Of a stretch of DNA of 64,000 nucleotides, positions 22,285 to 34,947 are shown one piece after another. How positions within the stretch are numbered: position 1 is the first letter of the stretch; each line of letters starts with the position of its first letter. Position numbers and translations under genes: made by a program. The notes beneath the pieces are model-generated. The model saw nothing but the letters and a program-made list of their open reading frames with translations, made no database searches and was not told the origin of the DNA. The DNA is from Cladopsammia gracilis (lineage: Eukaryota; Cnidaria; Anthozoa; Scleractinia; Dendrophylliidae): the NCBI GenBank assembly GCA_022457155.1, contig JAJGOT010000318.1:722001-786000 (forward strand), in the 5' to 3' direction.

Positions 22285-25200
22285 ATATACCACTCTACTT
22301 CCTACTAGTTCAGCAGCATTACAAAATTGGATTCAAAAAAGTAAAAACAATAAATAAAACAATAAAACATGCTAACAATTAAAAATACAACAAACAACTT
22401 TTAATCTCAGAATGTTATTCTCAGAATTGAAAATGAGAACATTGTGAATGATTCCAACACTGACCTGTGTTACATATTTCACATGTCTAGGAATTTCAGG
22501 CTTCTTGTCTGGCTCCAATGTTTCTTCCTCCCCATCCCTCTCAGATTCTGTTGTCACTGATTCAGCCTCATCAGCATCCAGGTAACCCATTGACTGTTGT
22601 TTCCGTTTGTGATAATCTATGAAAAACTGCCGTATTTCCTCTGCTGAGAGCGCTGTCTCCTCTCTGTCTTGTTCAGTTTGCTTTTCATCTTGATTGTCAC
22701 TTTGTATCTTGGGAAAATTTTTCAGAAATATAATTATAGTTTTAACATAAAATGAGAAGAACTATTGTGTAATTATATAAACAGCTGAACCTCACATAAG
22801 GGAACACTTAGGGTTTGCATTTTGGGTGGTGCCTTAATCTTTTCACGGCACAGGCGACTATAGTCACCTTACTCAGAAGTGGCCATAGGTGACTATAGTC
22901 ACCATACCCTAGAGTGGCCATAGGTGACTATAGTCACCATACCCTAGAGTGGCCATAGGTGACTATAGTCACCTTACCCTAGAGTGGCCATAGGTGACTA
23001 TAGTCACCATACCCTAGAGTGGCCATAGGTGACTATAGTCACCATACCCTAGAGTGGCCATAGGTGACTATAGTCACCTTACCCAAGAGTGGCCATAGGT
23101 GACTATAGTCACCATACCCTAGAGTGGCCATAGGTGACTATAGTCGCCATACCCTAGAGTGGCCATAGGTGACTATAGTCACCATATGCTATTTGGGAAA
23201 TAAAATATTTGGCCATGGAGAGATTGAAATTTGAAAGGGTTAAAATGACATGGTTGCTTACAAGAAGTCAGACCACAAGAAAACGCTACAAGAGAAACAC
23301 CACGCCAAACATGCTTGACTCTGAGAGCACATGGAATTCTAGCACATGCACACTTGCCAGATACCGCTGACCAAAGCAATTACACTGTACACATGCTCCT
23401 TGTTGTTAACTCTGTTAAATTACATTTAACTGCATGAAAAATTCAAATCACTAGCATGGGATGTGATTGTGGTCGATTACAAGAGGTGATCACTTTAGAA
23501 AGGTTTTGATTATAATTAATGATTTGCTGCTTGCTTGCAGTCTGTTCTCTTTAAATTTTCACAGTTTGTCCGGTAGAGACATTCATACTTTCCACATTCA
23601 GTTATTAGCATCTCTTCTACTTCAACTTTCCATGTAGTTTTTTTTGGTTGACTTTCCAGTTCCTTCATGTTTCTGGTCATTGTGGTATGACGAAAATCAC
23701 GGATACAAATTTCCCCTGGGGTACCCCTGGTACATACAGTGTATTTTGGCAGTTTTCTGACGAAAACCGCAGCAAAATTGCAGTGAAATTTGAATATGTT
23801 CAAAACACCCGTGATATCGCGGTGATGCGAATTTCCAAAATCGCAGTAAAATCACCAGCTGTTCATACGCGCAATTTAGCATCACCATGAAATAGCAGCA
23901 AAAATCGCTTATGTAAACAAGTCTTCAGGCATCGACTTAAAAATGCAGGCTTATCAAAAAACCTTGTGCTACATACTTTCCACTAGTTATCAGATTCATG
24001 GTCTGTCTAAGCATTGTTTGGCATGGGTGCTGCTCAAAAATTACATTACACTCTTACATTTATGTAAATGTACACATATTGAGAATGCTGTGAATGTTGA
24101 CTTTTGGGTTTGCAATGATGATTTCAATAAAAAAAAACTGAAGGCAAAAACATGATTTTTGTTGCTTTTCTATAACATTAAAAACGGTCATTTTTGTTCT
24201 TATCCAAATTCAAATGCTGATATTCTGCAAAAATGGCTGACGTTTTTGTGTTTATTGGGTATCTCAATTTGAGGGACTTTCTAGTCAATGATCACAACTG
24301 CTAGTTAAGGCAATGTTCGCACGATTGAGAAAGTTGCAGTGGAGTCTTTTACGGGCCGTTTGGGGCAGTTCAGGTGACAACGGGTTAATCACTTGAGTGA
24401 AAATCTAATTCTTTAAATCTGGACTCAATAATGAAAACAACAAAATTAACTTCAAGGAATTTAAAGTTCCAAATGCACTTTTCAAGAACATTCATGGGCT
24501 ACAAACAGTTATTACTCATGCGCGTAGCGGCATGAGTTATAAAATGGCCTCCGTTTTTCTTCTTATTATTTTTCTTTTTTTTTTGTGTCACGATTTTGCA
24601 TGCAAATTTATGCACGCATATTTTAAATTGTGCTCTTCTGGTTCATAGCTTTGCCATTTTACACTTCCTGTTTAGTGACTTCCGGCTACTTTCACTTCCG
24701 GTAAAACACCGTTACTGAAGCGTCACGACAGCGTCTCTTACAACCCTCTTACACAACTAATGTTCACGTTAGGTATATATAAGACGTAGAAGAATCACTC
24801 GCTTCATTGTGGTACAGCCTTCATTTACAAAACATTCAATAGTAAACAACGTGGTTTGCAGGAACGATGACTGAATGAAAGGATAAACTCTTCTCCATTA
24901 TCATGTTTAATATATATCATAAAACTTTCTTATGCATGCCCATGAGTATAGGCTGCTTGCAGCCTCTTGTTACTACATGTACATGTAACATTGGAAATTT
25001 ACCTCATCTTTAGCTTCCTCGGTTGTTTCCTCCATCACTTGAGCAGGAAACCACTTCTTTATCATCTGAACCAACACATTCAGTACTTTCATTAACAAGT
25101 ATAACAGCTCATCAGGATAGAGATCAATCACAGAAAAAATATCCATCAGCGTGTCCTCGATAATAGACAATATACCATGGTTACTGTACTGTATCATGAC

Positions 25201-28200
25201 TCTTAACACACAGGGTGCTTGATGGTTCATGAAAACATACTTGAAATCCAGAGATATTGAATTCACTAAGTAGTCCGCATTCCTTGCAATGAGCTCTTCT
25301 ACTGATACATAACCACAGCTCTGACAGATTTTCACCAGAGTCTCGTAAGCTGAGCAACTTACAGCAGCATTATCATTGCCGAGCTTTGCCATGATAGGAT
25401 AGAGAACTTTTATGAGGTGACGCTCAAAATGTGAGGCGCCCACCTTTGAAAACACGCCCATCGCCTCCAGCAACAAGCAGCTCAGTTGAACGTTGCTGTT
25501 TAGGACTTCAAAAGGAAGTACTTTGACCTGTTTGGTTTCTTTATTCCCTGACAGAAAATCTTGTGGGTCTGATGAAATGGGTTTGTGAAGCACTGGAGGA
25601 TTTGAGGTCACAAGGTTCCAATTAGTCTCAGAAATGTACTCTGTGATCAAAAGTTCTATGATGTTCTGTACTTCCTGGAGATTCTTGCTCGCATTTTCAA
25701 CTGGGCTGCTGGTATTTTCAGTGCCTAAAAAAATAAATTAGATATCTGTTGTTGTTTAATTTTTTTCTCAGTTTTTTTTTCTTAATATTATTTTTATTAT
25801 TTTCCTTTGTCTCCAATTCATTACCATAACCTAAGAGAAAGGAAAATGACAATCAAACTGGATTAAAATTAAAAGATTAAACTGCAACATGATTGAATTC
25901 CAACAAATTATGACCCTTGCGTTACTTTGTGATTTAGGAGTTCTGTTAAAAAGGATCATAATTTGTGATTTTATAGGCATCACAGCAACTTTCTGTTGCT
26001 TAGAAAAGTTATATCATTCAGATTATGGCTGCAATGTTTGATGGTACAGAATTACATTATTTTGTTAAATAACAAAAAAAAAATCCAAAAATGATATCTA
26101 GTTTTGGAAAGATGTACTTCCTTAGGAGCATTTGAATATTCAGAACATTATGTTAAATAAAATGTACTTTTTAGGTTTCACAAGATATAAGTACTGTATA
26201 AATCACTTACCATTCAAGATACATGTAGTATTTTCTCTATCCACTGTTCCACTGGCACAACCCAACACAATCTCACTTAGAATATAAACAGCTTGCTTCT
26301 TGTAGAACTTCGACTCATGAAACAAGTCAAGAAAATGATCAGTTATGAGGGGAAGGTTGCCATAGTAACCAAGGACATGACATATTTGGTTGATTGCCAC
26401 CTTAACTTTCTCATCAGTGAAATGCTTGAAGTGGTGTTTTGGATACATGCTTGTCATGAACTGGCTTGTGGGATAGGACATTGGATTTTCTCCTTTTGTT
26501 TCAGAGAGTGCAAATGCTGTTTCTGACAGAGATGGAGTTCTTTCTTCTACAATTCCCACATCGCCAACATCAAACTCTAGCACCTGTGAAAGTTAAGATC
26601 ATGATAAACATTTCCCAGATAGATGCTTTAAAAGAAAATATATGTTGTAGTTCAATTTTATCCTTGGTTCAATTTTGATTTTCCTTTGTTTCATATTCAT
26701 TATCATATATTAACATAGAAAAGAACAATGGAAAATCAAAATTGAACCAAGGATAAATTTGAACTACAACATATACATCTAAAAGAATGGAAATTAGTAA
26801 ACTTTTAGAAGAGGCAGACAGGAAGCTTTTTAAGTTGCATTTATCCAATTCCTTATGCCCGCTTAGCAATATATTTCAAAGAAAAAGAAATAGTAAGTAC
26901 CATCTAAGAAATATTAGTGCTTATCGTTCAAAAATTAACTCGGACAGATCCAAGAATATGTTTGTAAATACCGGTAGGCTTATTTTTAAATACAATATTT
27001 AGCTAGTTATATACGATCATTTAAAATTTCTAGTGATTTCATTAGACTTAATGTATTTTGCACACCTTTTAGATATTTTTAAATATTTATTATTGTAACT
27101 TAGGATATGTTATTTTACCTTGAGAAAATAAAGATTATTATTATTATTAAATTAATTTTTATTAAGGTATTAAAGCTGAAAATGAAAAGAATGTTATATG
27201 TACATGTAACCCATTAGCCCAGTTGTCTTCCTAGCTATACAGTGCTGGAACTAATTTCTATCTCTTAGAAAGGACATTGTGACCTTTCAATCATTTTTGT
27301 GTCACATCAATTCATTTTGATTGGACATTAATTATTTTTACAAACTTGGTCGGTCATCTGCTAATTTCGATTTTCCCTGAGATGCAATCAAGTAAAAACT
27401 AATCTTGCTGAGTGCATTCTGAAGGTCACTGACCTGGTTGGTGAGTGCTCTAAAAATAAAGTTTTCAACACTGAAACAGTTGTTATGCATTATTTGTGTT
27501 ACCTGCAGCAGAGCAAGAGACAGTCGCTTTAGATGTGAAGATGAATTCAGCAAGCTGCTTAGTCTGTTACCCAGAAGATTCATGTAACCATGTACAAGAT
27601 TCAGACCATGGATTTTCTTGATGTCATCTGCTTGTCTTATTACACGTGGAAGTGATGTCAGTGCTGAATGAAGGTTCTCCTCTAACAGTACATTCAGTGA
27701 ACTAGGACCTTAACAAATTTGCCAAAAAGTGTTAACTATTAAAAAATGCATAACATTTCTGCCTGGGAATCCCACTGAAATTTTTGTCTACATTTTGTTT
27801 CAAACAAAATGCTCAAACATAATAACAAATCAGTTGCGAACTGATTTTGTTATTAATTTTGGCTTTGTCAACAGAGGCAAGCCAAATAGAATCTTTATTT
27901 TTTTCTCTTCTTCATGAGAGAGCAGTGAATTTTTAAGCTTGATTTTATTTATACAACAACATGTACAGGCACACTACAATCATAACTATTATTATGGTTT
28001 TGTCATCGTTATGAACCATACATCCCATGAAGTGTGGTACAATGTACATAACCAAATGAATTAGAGGGTGTTTCCTGTTTTTTTTTTTCACAACCTTTTT
28101 TAGGTGGGCATTTTTTCACTTTCCATCCCCCTTAAGTTCCCAACTCCTTTCATGTGTTCCAACACTCTACATTCTGCAAAACCAAAATGGCACCACTTTA

Positions 28201-30953
28201 TGGACCACCCGCTTAAAGGGACACTGTGACCTATTTTTAGTATCACTTTGAAAAGCCAAAAAACATATTTGTTTCAATGGAAACCATAAAATAATGGTCC
28301 AGTTTTGTTAACAAATACTCTATCAGTGCACAGAAACAAGTATTAGTTATCTTTGGCTGTAGATGGCCAGGATGGAAATCGATTGCAACTTGAGGCCAAT
28401 TTTTTCAAGTTCCTCCCAAGACTCATGGAAAAATTGCAGAAAAACTTACTATGGTTTGTTCTTCTTTGAAGAAATTACTTGATATTATCTTCTTGGTGTT
28501 CTAAAAGCAATTTTATGTTTGAGCAAAGGTACTTTGTCACATATTTAGTGTATTTTGACCAAAACACAGCAAAATCTGCGTGACAATGCCGCTTTAATAT
28601 ATATGTTGTGGTTCAAATATTAACCTTTGTTCAAATTAATTTTTATTTTCCTTTGTTTTTGGCTATGGTAATGTATAATAATGAGTTTTAAACAAAGGAA
28701 AATAATGTTTGAACCAAGGATAAAATTGAACCACAACATATACATACACCTTATTCGATGGTATAGCAGATAATATGTGCAGATATTTTGCGAGTTGTGT
28801 AGTATTTTTTCGAGCCCCGCAGCAACAAGAAAAAAAGCGATCTTTGAGTAAAATGTCCGCACGTATTATCTGTTAAACCATCGAATGAAAATTTACCGTG
28901 TAATATGCTGAGATATTTTGCGTGTTCTCTTTTCCCAATAAGGTAACATGATGTCAACGTCGAATAATAATATGCACTTATTGACTGAGTGGGAGGGCCG
29001 GACAGGAAAATATTTGGCTTGAGGTCATGGCATACAGACCTCGCTGCGCTCGGTCTGTGCGCCATGACCGAGAGCCAAATATTTTCCCATCCAGCCCGAC
29101 CTAACTCAGTCAATAAGTATTTTATAATATGACTAGAAAGTACAAGAATAGTTGTGCAGTGCAAGGTCGCTTGAACTCGAGCGGGGCCGGACGGCTTTTT
29201 CTGGACCGGCTCACGTCAACCCGTCCAGCCCGCTCACGCCACCTTGCGATTCTATTTTTTGTAGGATTGCGTCAGCAGGGCCGTATGGTCATATTATAAA
29301 TAATTTTTGTTATTACATGTACATGTACATGCATCTCCAAACTGGCAATTTTGTGTTTTCTTTAAAATTACACTGCTTAATACCAACAATCATGCTGTTA
29401 ATACGGACACGTTTGTAGGTGCCGATGGTGTCCAGATGGGGTTCAACTAAACATGTAGATTTTGTAGGACCTCTGGATGATCAATATAGATTCCTAACCA
29501 GTAGGCTATACTAACCTTCTTAATTCAGGTTGAACCTGACATGGTAAGTGATTATGGTAAACATGTAAGTGATTATGGTAAACATGTAGATTTTGGTAGA
29601 TTATGGTAAACATGTAGATTTTGTAGGACCTCTGGATGATCAATATAGATTCCTAACCAATAGGCTATACTAACCTTCTTAATTCAGGTTGAACCTGAAT
29701 TTCAATTACAGGATCGCTTACTGCTTACCATAATCACTTACCATTACCAAGTCTTCTTGATAATTTGTGCAGAGAAGTTCTACTGAGTGAGGCAACTTGT
29801 GAATAGTCATCCTCAGTCAAACCAACCAATAAATCCACCATGGTAGGCACACAGGCTTGTAATGAGTCTAAACAGTTTGTGAGCAGTTTGTCACAAAACT
29901 TGACCAGTGACAGCCTAACTTTCCAGTTAGGGTGTGTAGAAATCATATTCAGTCTTTCCATGACTATTTTTAACTTTGCTGCTGTGTCACTAAACCAATC
30001 AACAGTTCTGCTAACGTTCAAGCTCTGCAGTTTGTTAGTTTTTTCAGGACTTGGTCAGAGATGCCAGCTTCTTTAATATCTTGTGCTTCAGCAGATTGAT
30101 TTTCTGATGTCAATGAAATAAGTTGTGAAATGAGGTCTTTATTCTCCGATGGCTTAATCGGCATATACCTGTCGTTCATCACCAAAGAGAGGACATCGCC
30201 CCAAAGATCAACAGCTTGTATGATAACTGCATGTCCTTGCTTTGCATTACCTGTGACAACTCGGCATAAAGCCATTGATATTCCAGGAATGAACGAGGCA
30301 AATGTAACTGCCACTGAATCCTTGATTGCATTCTCCAATGCCTCTCTATCTTCATCCTGCTGTAAATTGTCACCATTCTTGGTTTCACAACAAATATCTC
30401 CACCACAGCAAGCGAGTTTGCTCAGGCAACCAAGAGCACTTAATTTTAAGTTTTTGGCCTTCTCCTTCTCAGACAATGCCAGTAAAATACTGACTGAATG
30501 CCCAAGAATAGGGAGTAAACGAGCTGAAAAGAAAGCACCTTTAACTACAAGAGAAGTGCACTGGATCAAACGAGAAAGACAGCATACAATGGCGAGTTTT
30601 AGTTCTTCTGGAATATCAGCTATTTGACCGGGACCGCCTTCCCTTGCGCTCAGAAGCATGCACAAATAATTAAACATCTCTTCAAAAGTCCCCAGCTGAC
30701 AAACATGGGCACGTGTAAACAAAGTTTCCATGCATCTAACAGCAGTCTCTTGCAACTCATTTGTAGTATTTGTGCTCTGTAACGCGAGTTTCAGTGGGAA
30801 TAGCACATACTCAACAAGTTGGGTTAGATGTGCGGGATCTACAGTTCGTAGTTTACACTCGAGATCCTTGATATTTTGAGGTGAAGGCTCCTTTGATAAC
30901 TTTATACACACAGGGCGAAGCTCTCTAAAGGATTCACTTGGATCAGGCCCCAT
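19140..30953 (-). CDS. TTI1: TELO2-interacting protein 1 (TTI1), eight exons
   Basis: HEAT-repeat subunit of the TTT complex (TELO2-TTI1-TTI2), which with HSP90 stabilises PIKK kinases such as mTOR, ATM and ATR. Exons read from GT-AG borders: 30953-29742, 27708-27503, 26583-26211, 25724-25003, 22707-22465, 21475-21302, 20573-20268, 19331-19140. Hallmarks include LRPVCIKL at the N-terminus, FIPGISMALCRVVTG, HPNWKVRL, CHVLGYYGNLPLI, SLDFKYV and LNDLYCPGELTPPH near the end. All splice phases agree if one base is missing in the A6 run (T6 on the plus strand, 30039-30044). The coding sum then is 3429 nt (1142 aa), close to the human length of about 1089. As given, exon 1 is frameshifted there. Introns hold MITEs and minisatellites. 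Confidence 0.93.
22240..22290. repeat. AAT/AAAT simple repeat in a TTI1 intron
   Basis: An uninterrupted AAT-rich run in the intron between exons 6 and 5. The remainder of that intron (21476-22464) shows no gene. Confidence 0.8.
22853..23187. repeat. 35-bp minisatellite in a TTI1 intron
   Basis: Nine to ten tandem 35-bp units, each with the perfect 16-bp palindrome GGTGACTATAGTCACC followed by ATACCCTAGAGTGGCC. Located in the intron between exons 5 and 4. Confidence 0.9.
23188..25002. other. TTI1 intron remainder
   Basis: No gene is supported. A repeat-like block at 24520-24970 begins with TTACTCATGCGCGTAGCGGC and ends with CATGAGTATAGGCTGCTTGC. Its termini look like a dispersed element, but no TIR was confirmed. 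Confidence 0.35.
26639..26775. mobile_element. Intronic palindromic MITE, copy 1
   Basis: 137 bp with long arms starting TATATGTTGTAGTTCAATTT and its complement, separated by a short AT-rich loop. A second copy lies at 28600-28742. Diverged pieces lie at about 25750-25890 and 62105-62180. Confidence 0.82.
26776..27502. other. TTI1 intron between exons 3 and 2
   Basis: No gene. The end of the MITE is followed by AT-rich DNA with a short ATT repeat near 27135. Confidence 0.4.
28600..28742. mobile_element. Intronic palindromic MITE, copy 2
   Basis: Arms begin TATATGTTGTGGTTCAA; same family as 26639-26775, in the large intron between exons 2 and 1. Confidence 0.8.
28753..29117. mobile_element. 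Two adjacent long-palindrome elements
   Basis: 28753-28886 is bounded by ATTCGATGGT and its complement. 28977-29117 is a foldback with arms of about 60 bp beginning CTTATTGACTGAGTGGGAGG. Both are non-coding foldback MITEs in the TTI1 intron. Confidence 0.7.
29440..29744. repeat. Direct and inverted duplications around the TTI1 exon-1 donor
   Basis: A segment containing GACCTCTGGATGATCAATAT is duplicated (about 29455-29540 and 29618-29700). The 20-bp sequence ATGGTAAGTGATTATGGTAA at 29541-29560 is a perfect inverted copy of 29725-29744, which holds the exon-1 splice donor. A second, slightly shorter inverted copy lies at about 29563-29582. Confidence 0.9.
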
Positions 30954-31535
30954 GTTCTTTAAACTTATACGAGCTTCCGCAATCTTTCTGGGTTTCTACA
31001 ATCCACGAGCATATGTTCTGGGCATTCTGCCGTGTTCAGTCACCCCCGCAAGGAACTGGGCTCTAACAAGCGCAAAGCATCAAGGGATTTTTTCCTTCCT
31101 TCTTTCCGGTTCGATGTTGCTTCGAAGTAAGAATCATTGCATCAGATAGTGTTTCAACTTGGAGACCATGGTGGAAATTGAGCTCTTAATATAAGGTATG
31201 AAACAACACTTTACTAGTACGGCTAAACTGCAAAATACAATAATACCCCGCAACTTATTTGCATCATATTGAATAACAATAGTTTCATGCCCCGGGTTTC
31301 ATCATAGTTTGTAGTACTAACTATGGTTTCATGTCTCGTTCTTCAAAGACGGTTCGAGCGTGCCGAATCTAATGCAAATGAGCAAGAACAATAGATCGTT
31401 TTATGGAATATTCATAGATTGCTAAGCCATTGTTGTTGATATATCGAGAAAGGGCCTGAAGTTCGACGTTTGATCTTAGGATCTACCTAAGAATGCTTTT
31501 AAAAGAGTTCTCCGCAAATTGCTATTTGATATTTT
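30954..31535. other. Putative TTI1 promoter/5' flank
   Basis: No gene. The sequence lies immediately upstream of the TTI1 start. No TATA box or CpG-rich core stands out. Confidence 0.4.
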
Positions 31536-33284
31536 CAGGGCCTGAACAATCGATGAAATCGATGGCAATCGATAACAATCGATGACAATCGATATCAATT
31601 AATCGATTGATATTGATAATCGAAGGACAATCGATCACGAAAATTTTTGTGATTATTGATTGTCATCGATTATCAATATTAGTCGATAATCGATGGGAAT
31701 CGATCAATTAACTACATCGATTATCAATATCAATTGATAATCGATGGGAATCGATCAATTAACATAATAGATTGTTATCAATATGCAATATCTATCGATT
31801 ACCTATTCAGTCAAACATTTCAATTGTCAATTTCATCGAGTACTAATAAAGTTACACATTTTGATATCATTGCTTTTTATTTGAGTAAAAACTAGCGAGT
31901 AGCAATGCGTAAACTTGTTTATTCGCCCACACGTTTTGCGCGAGTTTAAAATTCATAGAAACGTACTACGGATTTGTGTGTAAGAAAAACAAAGCCCACT
32001 GTTTTGCTTCAATGAAACAGCTGGCAAATTACGAAGGTGTGAAACACTTTTGCGACGAGTGGGAGTCGTGATAGCATGTCCTTTTTTATACCACTAGCAA
32101 TGAACTTGAAGCTAAATCAATCAAGTTTGTACTGCTGACAAGGAGATATGTTAATTGTCTAAATTATTTGTGTTGTTTTTCACGGAGCCACATCGATGAA
32201 CAATTCTCAAACTTAGCTACTGAGGTTTAAAAATAACATACGATCTGTATACACTTCCGCGATACCTGAAGATATGGAGACATGAATTTAGTGCCAATCG
32301 ATGGCAATCGATGAAGTTCGCGACCACCTAAGTGTGATTATCGATTGATCATCGATTGGCCGATGCCAGTTGATGCTAATCAACAGTACCGTATTTTCCG
32401 GTGTATAAGTCGAACCGTTGTATAAGTCGACCCCACTTTTTGAGCCTAAAAATTATGATTTTCTTGATTTGGCATCAAGTATGAGGAGAAAAATTCTTTA
32501 CGATTTTCTAGGAAAACAAGGCTTGTCTCTCTTGCAGAGCATCTTTGAGATCCAAAGTCAAAGTAAACTGAATGAACCACATAGATCGACTAACACGCGA
32601 ACGAATGCACTTCGTTAATAAATTGACAAATATGAATCCAAATTCTCAAGATACCTGCTCTAAATTTCTTTCATTATGTTTGTGGCTCATTTTGAGGCTT
32701 TTTACAAAGAAGAAATGCCGTAAAATGAACGCATGAAGCCATAGAACGAGTCTGTGAACAGACCGCCATCTTGGATGCTTAGTAACCCAGCTAAGCTCGG
32801 ACAACACTGGAAACCAGTAGTGTGCGGTTACCAAGTTTCTAGCGTCTTGTCGATCGATGTGCGATTTGTTTTCTTCAGAAGTAGTAGTCATGGATTTCAA
32901 GCACAAAATAACCTCAAACTTGCATGCATCGAGCGGGAAAATCAAACATTTCTAATGACAAATCCCTAATGCGAAGAATTCACACTCGTAAAGGTAAGAA
33001 CGTGTATTTTGCTCGGAAAGCGAAACCAAGATCGATCGTTGCTCCTTTACTGCAATAAATGTCACTTCCATGTTAATCTCAGGGTGTCATTGTTATGATA
33101 ATTTCCTTATGAACCAACAGCTCTTGAGTTTTGGCCGGTGTATAAGACGAGGTCGATTTTTGGGGCAAATTTTCATGGTTTCAGGGGTCGACTTATACAC
33201 CGGAAAATACGGTAATTGATCGATTGTCATCGATTGATCGATTGATTTTCCGATCATCGATTTTCATCGATTGTTCAGGCCCTG
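31536..33284. mobile_element. ATCGAT-rich TIR element with a nested element
   Basis: TIRs CAGGGCCTGAACAATCGATG and its complement bound 1,749 bp, flanked by TATTTT on both sides (31530-31535 and 33285-33290). ATCGAT recurs at least a dozen times in the first 250 bp and again near the right end. Nested at 32387-33214 is a second element with ends TACCGTATTTTCCGGTGTAT, whose arms extend about 27 bp with TA at both termini. No transposase is visible in either. Confidence 0.78.
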
Positions 33285-34433
33285 TATTTTAGAAAGGAGG
33301 ATGACTAAGCTTATGTGTGCAGAATTATCTGGTAAGATCATGCTGTCTGTGTTCAAACACCTTGTCTCAGTTCAGATGATCGCATCATTGGGCGGTGACG
33401 TTAAGCCGTTGGCCTTGTCTCCTACACCTTCTGACATTAAAATAGTAGGGGACGTAAAAGAACCCACATCACTGTTCGAAAAAGTGTAGGGGACGTATGT
33501 CCCCGGTGTTGTGGTCTGGTCTCCATGGGAGATTGATATCAATTGGGACGTATGTCCTGTTTCTTTCTCCCGTCATGGCGACAAAAATCGCCACTGTGAC
33601 TAAAGTGAGTAGATTCGTAGAAAATTGACAGATTTTGACACTGCCCCACATTTTCCATCATATTTTAACAACTACAATGTGTGGAGACTTCATATTTTCA
33701 GACATAGTTTTCCAGTAATTGTGCTTTATTTTGATTGACAGATGCGTCATAATTTTGCATAATTATGCATAAATTAGCGACTTATGACATAAGTTATGAC
33801 AACAATTAAGAAAATATCTAAGAATTAAGCCGAAATAATTGTTTTAATATCATTCCCATATCGAACAAAAGGCCAACAAATGCTCGAATTTCCTCGATCC
33901 CACTGCATAACTCCTTGCCGAAACCGGTATCTGTTTGTATCATAACTGATCAAAGTCCATAGTTGATCTGGGAAGAGAAGATAAAAAAGTCCACAGGATC
34001 AGCGTCAATCAGGGTTCGTATGGTCATGGAAAAACCTGGAAAGTCATGGAATTGTATAATTTAATTTCCAGGCCTGGAAAGTCATGGAATTTAAGTGTGG
34101 GTCATGGAAAGTCATGGAAAATTATGTTCATGGTATAAAATCACTAAGGCAGCATATGTTGTGAGAATAATATTATAAGGCAAGATGAAAAATTAAAAAA
34201 TGGTCATTTTGATAAAATTTTGAAAGCAACTGTTGAACTCTTGGTCATGAAAAATTTGAAAAGGTCATGGAAAGTCATGGAATTTTAAAATCTGAAAAGA
34301 GAACAAACCCTGTCAATCCCATGGCGTCCAGTAAATTCTGGACAATGGCAAAAAGTCTGTTCATCTTTTCGACCCCAAAAATCATTTCCATGTGTATAAC
34401 CACCGCATTGTCGTCTGCATTATTTTCTACTTC
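33285..34433. other. Gene-free region with a GTCATGGAAA repeat block
   Basis: 34015-34300 contains many copies of GTCATGGAAAGTCATGGAAT and variants; this resembles a non-autonomous dispersed repeat. No coding sequence is supported. Confidence 0.5.
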
Positions 34434-34439
34434 CTCCTC

Positions 34440-34907
34440 TATGGTGGCCTAGGACTGCCATAAGGAAAAATGCTTGTTTTGAAAAATAATCATGTATTTA
34501 AAAACAAAAGTAAATAAAATCATAACAAAAAATAAGATATTATTCAAATTTCAAAATAAAATAAAATAAATTTTTATAAAAAGTAAAACGAAATCAAAAT
34601 AATATAACTCTTACAAGCAAAATAAAATTTATTTTATTTAATTTAAAATCAAAATAAAATCATTTTAAAGTAAAATGAAAACAAATTACAATACTCTTAC
34701 AAGCAAAATAAAATCTATTTTATTTAATTTGAAATCAAAATGAAATCATTTTAAAGTAAAGTGAAAACAAATTAAAATACTCTTACAAGAAAAATAAAAT
34801 CTATTTTAATTTAAAATCAAAATGAAATCATTTTAAAGTAAAATGAAAACAAAAATGCTTGTGGCCTATCGTTGCCATAGCCCAGAATGCATTGCGGGGT
34901 AGCCATG
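34440..34907. repeat. Left 468-bp TIR
   Basis: AT-rich, with three internal repeats of about 85 bp built on CTCTTACAAGCAAAATAAAAT. The motif GTGGCCTA-N4-TGCCATA occurs at its outer end (34444-34462) and inner part (34861-34879), both candidate transposase sites. The kinase ATG lies 41 bp beyond its inner edge. Confidence 0.9.
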
Positions 34908-34947
34908 TGTTTTACCCATGGTGCCTTGCCCAATGTTGTGAGTCAAA

